NCBI GenBank assembly: GCA_030280995.1
Contig: JASXTE010000011.1
Coordinates: 26,458,817-26,522,816, forward strand
Reading direction: 5' to 3'
DNA length: 64,000 bases
DNA from: Hemileia vastatrix
Taxonomy: Eukaryota > Basidiomycota > Pucciniomycetes > Pucciniales > Zaghouaniaceae
Part shown: piece after piece, positions 57,191 through 64,000 of the stretch
Layout of the letters: each line of letters begins with the position of its first letter
Position numbering within the stretch: the stretch's first letter is position 1
Notes under the pieces: generated by a model
The model's database searches: none
What the model was told of the DNA's origin: nothing
What the model saw: only the letters and a program-made list of their open reading frames with translations
Made by a program: the position numbers and the translations under genes

Positions 57191-58525
57191 GGAATTATGA
57201 GGCATGATATAATATTATTAAATATAACCAACAACTTACTAATAATTTTATAAATAATAATTAAAGAAAAAGAGATATATATAAAATTATATTTACAAAA
57301 TAAATTATAATTAATATATATAAATTACATCTCAATATTAATTTTATAAATAATAAATAAACAATAAAAAGTTTATAATAATATATAAAAATAAAAATTA
57401 AAGTGAGTTAAAAATAAATAGAAAGAGATGTAATACTTGAATATTTTTATGTATATATTGTGTAAAAAAAGGAAAGTGAGTCAAAATGTAAGGGACAGAC
57501 CAGTATATATATTATTTCTGGGCCTCTTAGAAAGCCCAAAGCCACAAGGGCATTTGTGGGACCCTGTGGAGAATTAGAGGCAAAAATAGGAGGTAAATTA
57601 AAAAAAAACTTACTATACCTATAATTTTCCACATTAATTTTGCAATGTTAACTTTCCTGTCAGTTCTTTGGAAGAGCCATTTTCCGCTTGACTACAAGAG
57701 AGAGAGAAAAAAAAGAGATGAGAGGAGAGAGGAGGTAAATTACTTACTAGTTAATCTTTTTTTCCTCTTACTTTGTTCTCTCTTTCAAGAAAGCAGCTAA
57801 TGGCTCTTCCAAAGAGCTAACATATTTTGAAAGAGCCTACTAGTAAGTAATTTTCCTCATCTATCAGTCTCTCCTCTTGCCTTTCTTTTTTCTATCTTGC
57901 AGCCAAACAGCAAATGGCTCTTCCAAAGAACTAAAAGGCAATAAAATAACTATTAAGTAATTTTCCTCCTCTCTCTTCTCTCCTCTTGCTTCTGGCCTTT
58001 TTTTTCTCTCTCTTGCAGCTGAGTAGCAAATGGATCTTCCAAAGAGCTAATGCAAGTTGGCATAGCAAAAGTAAAGCCAAAAATTATAGGTATAGAGTGA
58101 TTTTTTAATTTTACCTCATATTTTTGCCTCAAATTCTCCACAGGGTCTTCCAAATGCCCTTGTGGCTTTGGGTTTTCCAAGAGGCCCAGAAATAATATAT
58201 ATGCTGGTCTGTTCCATCCATTTTGACTCACTTTTCTTTTTCTTAAGCAATATATACATAACAATATACAAATATTACATTTTTTTCTTTTTTTTATCAG
58301 CTCAAATGTCTTTTTAATCTTATATATTATTACATAATATTTATTTTTTATTAATTTTTATATATGTTATTCATTATTTATAAAATTATTATTAAGATGT
58401 GATTTATATATATGAATTCTAATTTATTTTGTAAATATAACTTTATATATATCTCTTTTCATTATTTATTATTTAAAAAATTATTAGTAAGCTATGAGTT
58501 ATATTTAATAATTTTATATCATGCT
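57190..58525. repeat. Foldback structure, arms about 500 bp
   Basis: Arms 57190-57690 and 58000-58525 are inverted. Examples: CCAAAGCCACAAGGGCATTT (57537) against the reverse complement at about 58153-58172; CCTGTGGAGAATT against AATTCTCCACAGG; ATATAAAATTATATTTACAA against TTGTAAATATAACTTTATAT-type text. The spacer (57690-58000) has three direct repeats of about 115 bp with AATGGCTCTTCCAAAGA and CTCCTCTTGC. Confidence 0.75.
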
Positions 58526-59100
58526 GTAGAAAGACTCTTACAGTCACATTGATGTAAGCAGAATGCAAGGGAGTTGGATAAACTGTAGAAAAACCTGCCC
58601 CTTTAAGTGAAATATGGGTTCAAAATTAACTAAGTTAAAACCTCTACTTGATAAAGAAAATACAAACTGAGTATTTGTTATTAAAATTATTGAGATTTAG
58701 AAACATTTTTCTTAATAATGAGGGTAAGAAGTACAACAGTGAAGCTGCACTAAGAAAAGTTATTTAAATGATTGAATACTATGTTTTTATGAAGAGTCTA
58801 TTTTTATTGAGAGAAAATTTTTAATCCAAGTCCCTGAAGTTGAGAACTTCCCAATGATACCCTATAAATATATATTAATGAGTTGTTGAGTAAAATTATA
58901 AAATTTTATGTAAAATTGTTATATTATTATTGGGTATTACAAATTATAAAATTTTATGTAATTGTTTGTTGTTGACAAATAAACTGTATTAATGTTGATG
59001 AAAAAGACATTAATGTATGAATGGATGATTTCTAATTTTGAGTCTACAGGCTTTATATGCATGTTATGTCATGTGTCATGCTTTCCCTAGCCGGAGCATC
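58525..59100 (-). mobile_element. LTR-like family B, third copy, minus
   Basis: CAAGGGAGTTGGATAAACTG and ACCTGCCCCTTTAAGTG (58567-58605) match the terminal part of the other B copies in the order seen at 50870-50930. The boundary CTGTAG at 58524-58529 equals that of the other copies. The upper limit is arbitrary; similarity fades after about 58700. It lies downstream of the antisense genes of the minus-strand Gypsy element. Confidence 0.5.
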
Positions 59101-59775
59101 CCATAGCTCAACTGGAGATCACTGGAGGTTGTACAGAGCTTGTCCAGACTTCCAGACTCAATTAGAACCTTAAAAAACTAATATAAAATATAGAAAAATT
59201 ACAGATTATAAATCTATTTTTACTCTACATTCCCATCTAATTTTGTAGTCTCTGAAGGCCTATTCATCTAATTAAAAATCATCAAAGTTAAGTATGCAAA
59301 ATCAAAAATAATCAAAAATACATTATAAAATTATTAAAAAAAGTAGAAAAATTTTAAAAATTCCCCAAAAATTTATAAATGTTCTTGATACTCCCAGATT
59401 TTATCTCTATATTCTTTTTAAATTATACTTGCATTTCTTGCCCATTAAATAATTGTTAACTCTTGACCCATAAAATTAACCCTTTTTAAACCACTTTTAA
59501 CATTCTTTCTTCCAAAATAAAATTATATAAAATTAGATTGGCTTTCCCCAATCTTATAAAATACATATATCCTCCTTAAATAGACCTTATTACCGTACTA
59601 CTCTTTAGGCTGCTTCATCCTCCCTCCAATGAAGAATGTCCCCATTCTTAAATTTTGCATATTTGTTTGACCACATATTTATCTTCTCTTCATCCTCTTC
59701 AACCCAATACTCCCACTACTCCAACCCACTCCTGAAAATTTTTTATTTCATCTTAAAATCAAAATCTTCATCAAC
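59101..59775. other. No recognised feature
   Basis: AT-rich stretch between the LTR-like copy and the next antisense gene. It probably contains the rest of the LTR and that gene's leader. No frame of interest. Confidence 0.4.
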
Positions 59776-60465
59776 TTGTTATCAAAAGACCTAGCTGTCC
59801 CATGTGAACTTTGTACCAAATACCAGGTACCCTTTCTTATCTCTAACCCTGGTCTTCCTGAAAGGTCTGCCTGTGATCTTTATAGGCTTAAGAAAATCAA
59901 GTGTAATTTTACAATTATTCCTTCTAGAACTAATGTCTATACTGGACAAGCTGATCTTATTTATCCCACAATCCCTAAAAAGAGGCTATCCGAAATTCCC
60001 ACCTTCTTTTGAAATATTAAATCCAAAACAGATTTCTCCTCCAAAAAATCTAACCCTGAGCTTCCACCTCATTCTTAGAACCCTAATTTTATTTTGCCAG
60101 TATCACCCTTTAGATTTGCTGAAAATTTTTTTTCCTGGCTCAAAAATTTAGTCCTTATTTATATTTTAATAATCCTCCAACTAATCTACATCCATCTAAA
60201 ATTCTTTCCCAACTTCTAAATTCTTCTCCTAAGCTATTGAAATCACCAATACAAATGATGTTGATCAGGTGCAGAATGATTAAATTAATCACTATCATAA
60301 GTTTAATAGACACCGCTTTCTTGATTTTTGTGATGACATTAAAAGAAAATTTGTAAAGAATTTTCAGGAAACCCCATCTAACAATACTGAAGATTTAATG
60401 AAGAGAAGAATATTAATGCAAAGTTTTGATACTGATGTTGAAAGATTTCAAAGAGATTATTTATT
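59776..60465 (+). pseudogene. Antisense zinc-cluster-like gene aORF2, copy B
   Basis: Opposite strand to the minus-oriented Gypsy element. The N-terminus has CELC, six residues, then Phe where Cys is expected, and further on CDLY with KKIKC: the Zn2Cys6 layout with two of six Cys lost. Downstream stops and frameshifts interrupt it, but coding-like text persists to YLF-stop near 60465 (KFVKNFQETPSNNTEDLMKR). I see no firm similarity to copy A outside the Cys region, so equivalence rests on position. Confidence 0.45.
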
Positions 60466-60469
60466 TTGA

Positions 60470-61256
60470 CTGGTCTTCTCTTCTTTTTAAAATTACTTCA
60501 TTTAGTGCTTGATATAAAATGCAGTCTGGTTGTTCTTTAAGATTTTTCTGTTGGACTTTAATAAATAAACTTTATTTAAAACATCTTTGCCTTGTGATAA
60601 TTCCACTACTGAGAGGAAGCTTTGAATCCCTTCAGACTCCCCTCTTCCAATCTCTACTTTTTCACAGAATGAGATAGCAGGCCTTCCAAATCACCTAAAT
60701 ACTATGATTCAATTCCCACTGGGCTTCACATTGAGCCAAATACTCTGATTCCATTCTCTCCATATGGTCCTCCATGCTTCCACCTAAATAGTTTACCAAT
60801 GAGACCCACTAATAATCAAACTCCTTTCCAACTTCAATGATTCAGCATCACAACATTCAAATAAATTTCCAACCCTTTAATCCACTTCAAAAGTATTATC
60901 AGAATTTTCATATTCCCAGACTTTCTTGGAACCTTTATTCCCAGTTTTTAAAATCTCCATCAATGATCTTTCCAACATATCTACCTTCTTTAACCATAAA
61001 ATAAATTTAACCATTTGACATCTTCATTCTCTAAAGTTAGTTGCGCCATATCCATCAATGGTGGATTTGTTCAATGAGTGATTATCAGTATGAGTACTGA
61101 TGAACCAGTGATAAATTAAAAATGATTGAATTGAATATTCTTCTAGATTAATATTCCCTTCTAAAATCCTTGAGGAAACAAACTTTTTATCAATTTCCAG
61201 TTTATATTCCTGGTGGACTACTCTTCTGAAAAAAACCACATAAATTGTCCATATAA
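60470..61256. other. No gene seen
   Basis: Degraded sequence between two antisense genes. ACTCTGATTCCA/TACTATGATTCAA phrases recur (60693-60760), a weak direct repeat. Confidence 0.4.
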
Positions 61257-61380
61257 AGAATGATATACCAGATTAAAGTCTTGGTGGACCAAAGAGAAAT
61301 TAATTTCCAGTTTAAGGTAATAGTGGACCAAATACTTGTAGTTCATTCCAGTTTAAGATCATGGGGGACCCAAAAATTCT
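61257..61380 (-). repeat. Motif array, inverted (CCAGTTTAAAGTC)
   Basis: Units GATTAAAGTCTTGGTGGACC, CCAGTTTAAGGTAATAGTGG and CCAGTTTAAGATCATGGGGG are reverse-complement versions of the plus-strand array at 7441-7670. The array lies just upstream of antisense gene aORF1 copy B, exactly as the plus array lies upstream of copy A. Confidence 0.75.
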
Positions 61381-61496
61381 ATTGATTTAAACTACCTGAT
61401 ACTGTCCTTGAGACAAATTTTTTCCACCATCCTTTTCTCCATTCCCTATTCCCCTATCCAGGTTATCCTTTCTATCCTAATTTTCAACTTTTCAAG

Positions 61497-62608
61497 ATGA
61501 CTCCTTCCAACTTCACTGAAGCTAAAGACCAAGCTTGTGAATACTGCTCCTTGATCCATCTAGAGTGCATCTACACCTACAATAGGGCCTGTTCCAACTT
61601 TTATGAAAAGAAGAGAAAATGCTCTGGCCTCAAATATGGCTCACTCCCTCTTCCTGAAACCAGCTTTTCCTCCCATTGCCATCCATCTACTCCATCTCCT
61701 AACTCATCCACCTCCAAAGTTCCTGCTCCTTTCACATCTTCCTCCTTTTTGAATATTCCTTCTGACTCTTAATCTCCTGGTCCACCTGCATCAACTACTC
61801 CTATTGCTCCTCCATCTCTTCAATAAAGGCTCTATCCTACCATCCCTAGAACTCCTACTGCCCCTAGAGCTATGCTGATTCCAACTCCTTCTAACCTAGC
61901 TCTTGATAATTCTCCTTCTTTAACTACTATTTCTTCTCCTCCTATAACAGGGCCAATCCCTTCACATCCTGAATTTAGAAGCCCCCATTATCCTTCTTCC
62001 TTTTCTTCTTCAAAGAGACCCAGATCTCCCAGTCCTCTTGCAATAAGCTGCAAGAAAAGAAATATTCCAACAATCAAAGTACTGCCTATTCTAACCTCAC
62101 CAAGAGACTTCCTAAATTTCCTAAAACAACCTTCCTATCACAACATTAAGAATCCCTACTCTTCCCTTCTTGAAGAAAGATTTCTACCAAGCCTGCCTTT
62201 AAATCTTGAGCTTGACACAGTTGTAGAAAGTATTAAAATTTTTATTCTTCTTTAATTTTATATCTTAACTTTTACTGATGACCTGATCTAGATTCTTTTG
62301 CATCCCATTATTTTCTGTCTGCTTATTATATTCTTGATCCAGAATCCACTTCAGCTATGGTGAAATGTAATGAGGTCACTTAAAAACTTTATTCTATTTT
62401 CAACATTAACTTTATCCATTACAAGGAATATCCTTCAAAGGATCATGCAGAAGTATTGGCAAGAAAGAAAGTTTTGAAATGTCAATTTAAAATGGCCCCT
62501 TGGCTTGACCATAAACAATGTCTTTGATTTGAAGAAATTGAAAGATTTACTAGAGAATCTCCTGAAACCTTTACTGTGCCTTCTTTGTCAAACAATAAAC
62601 TTTCTTAG
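61497..62608 (+). pseudogene. Antisense zinc-cluster-like gene aORF1, copy B
   Basis: A single frame from ATG 61497 with stops at 61770 and about 61823, then open to 62229, a 62-bp intron (62230-62291; GTATTA to ATCTAG) and a last exon to TAG 62606-62608 with two stops. N-terminus: CEYC, six residues, C, then CSNF with EKKRKC, that is, five of six expected Cys (one Cys to Phe). The middle is Ser/Pro/Thr-rich (SSKRPRSPSPLAIS). The last exon reads ASHYFLSAYYILDPEST and APWLDHKQCL. N-terminal NRAC and the Lys run match copy A; the C-terminal parts of A and B look unrelated. Function unknown. Confidence 0.55.
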
Positions 62609-62819
62609 CTCTTAAGGCTCCAGTTAGAGATTTTAAAGAAAAAAAAAAAACTATAAATATATATATATAATTATAAAATTTTTACTTCTACTTCTACTTT
62701 TTTTCTTTTATCATTATTATTATTATTTTTTATTTTTACTCTTATTTTTAAGTTTTTTATTTTTAAAAATTTAAAACTTGTAGTAAAATATATACTAAAA
62801 ATTGTAAATTTAAAAATAT

Positions 62820-63055
62820 AATAATATAAAAGATGTCCCCCAAAAATTTAATGAGCCATACCCCTGAAATCATACTCACATCCAAGTGCACCTTGATTGT
62901 GGGATACACTGATAATAAATTGAAAATAAACATAAATAATTTTGAAAAATTTGAAAAACATGATAAACAAAAATAGAAAATGATCACGGGGTGGGCTCTC
63001 TCCAATTTGTAAAAATGATTGCAGACCACCAGTGATTATTATCCCTGAAAAAATT
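62820..63055 (-). repeat. Dispersed block C, minus copy 2
   Basis: Minus-strand reading gives CACTGGTGGTCTGCAATC, GAGCCCACCCCGTGATCA and CAAGGTGCACTTGGATGTGA. It lies between antisense gene aORF1 copy B and the hairpin, as in the plus-strand element. Confidence 0.75.
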
Positions 63056-63271
63056 AATTTTTAATGAATTTTAAAATAAAATTAAAACATCTAACAATCA
63101 AACATAAAAATTTCAATAACAGAAAATCATAAAAAAATCTTGAATTCCACTTCAAATGAGTGTGGTTCTTGTGATGTTGTGGTGATCCAGTTTATAGTCT
63201 TATAGGACTACCTATATAACAAAACAAAGCCAGGTTTCAACTAGAAAAAGGGAAACTATAGTAAAAAAATT

Positions 63272-63313
63272 GTGGGGTAATTGTGTATAGAGCATCCAGC
63301 CCATTAATTACCA
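63272..63313 (-). repeat. Hairpin module, inverted copy
   Basis: On the minus strand GGTAATTAATGGGCTGGATG then CTCTATACACAATTACCCCA aligns with the plus-strand hairpin at 4771-4812, with weaker stem pairing (about 7 bp). An AACTGG/GACTATAAACTGG motif follows near 63190. Confidence 0.65.
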
Positions 63314-63490
63314 CCAAACTTTCCAATATTTAATTTAAAAGGCTCCCCTTTGAACACTTCTACCAAAAAATAATAATATTCCAACATAAATCTTCAACAT
63401 GAAGTTTTTGACATTTGTATTTCAATGATTTTATTTTCTAATAATAGTCATTAGTTTATACTATTGGCAGAGTAAATCTTTTAAAACAAT

Positions 63491-63655
63491 AGTTGGTAAT
63501 TTATCCTCATTTCAGAGTCACTTTTGTATTGATAAATAAGTAGTTTACCCTCATTTTGTAGTTACTTTCATATCAATAAATAAGTAGTTTACCCTCATTT
63601 CAAAGTCAGTTTTATATTGATAAATAAGTAGTTTACCCTCATTTCAGAGTTAGAT
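63491..63655 (-). repeat. About 45-bp tandem repeat next to Gypsy pol end
   Basis: Four units with AAGTAGTTTACCCTCATTT and TATTGATAAAT. The array separates the pol end from the hairpin in the minus-strand element; the plus-strand element has no such array there. Confidence 0.85.
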
Positions 63656-64000
63656 TGTGGCACTTCTGGTTCCCCTAGGATAAAACCACTTGACTTGGTC
63701 AGCAGCTACCCTCTTTTTCAACTCCACACCATCCAGCTCCTTTGAAACATATGAACCACCAGAAACCTGTTCTTTTACTACATACAGTCCATTCCACCTA
63801 TCAGAAAATATTTCCCCCACTTACTCTTCAAACTCCTATTATACACCAAAACCATATCTCCAGATTTTAAAGGTCTTCTGAGCCTATGAGCTAACCAATT
63901 ATCCCAATCTTTTACTGACTTACTTCAAACTTTCATCATTCAAGAATATACCATCTATAAAGTTTCTTCTTTCTTCTCTAACTGAAACATTCTTGCACAT
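63656..64000 (-). pseudogene. Second Ty3/gypsy pol, C-terminal end, runs off the window
   Basis: Minus-strand frame reads NWLAHRLRRPLKSGDMVLV then VYNRSLKSKWGK, followed by VSGGSYV and AADQVKWFYP. It is collinear with the plus-strand pol end at 4110-4350 (YRLRNPLNPGCLVLVYNRSL, AADQVKRFYP). Frameshifts are present (near 63790 and 63930). Integrase, RNase H and RT should follow to the right of the window. Confidence 0.8.

Overview
The window is a transposon-dominated stretch of an AT-rich eukaryotic, almost certainly fungal, genome. Supporting signs are short GT-AG introns (48 to 95 bp), four Ty1/copia elements, Ty3/gypsy pol remnants whose RT resembles basidiomycete lineages, PIF/Harbinger transposases and one recognisable host gene. 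AT content, TE load and CpG depletion would fit a rust fungus (Pucciniales), but that placement is inference. Only one conserved host gene (RNA polymerase III subunit RPC9, 45224-46050, minus) and one paralogous pair of small secreted-protein genes (30454-30848 and 37053-43108, plus) are seen; nearly everything else is mobile DNA or its debris. || Layout. 1-10937: old Gypsy element on the plus strand (pol to 4352), then an unusually long 3' region with a conserved hairpin repeat, a dispersed block, two antisense genes with zinc-cluster-like N-termini, motif arrays and an LTR-like sequence. 12172-13431: dead PIF/Harbinger transposase. 13650-14187: palindrome and 111-bp tandem repeat. 14390-22516: terminal-inverted-repeat element carrying Copia-1 (16074-21723, minus). 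22525-23759: two TA-flanked MITE-like elements. 23792-29176: Copia-2. 30040-43108: duplicated secreted-protein locus, split by Copia-3 (31620-36903, in the second copy's upstream region) and Copia-4 (37575-43052, inside its last exon). 43842-45020: debris and a MITE. 45224-46050: RPC9. 46539-56075: PIF/Harbinger transposase interrupted by an 8.4-kb element with about 1.8-kb inverted repeats (47518-55896). 56300-58525: tandem and foldback AT-rich repeats. 58526-64000: a second Gypsy element on the minus strand, running off the right edge, with the same order of parts as the first. || The secreted-protein pair is a tandem duplication whose second copy has been hit by two Copia insertions. The Gypsy family carries antisense genes downstream of pol in both copies. 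All four Copia elements have perfect 5-bp target duplications. In-frame stops in Copia frames are almost all TGA, which fits CGA-to-TGA decay at methylated CpG. No tRNA, rRNA, CRISPR or telomeric sequence was seen.
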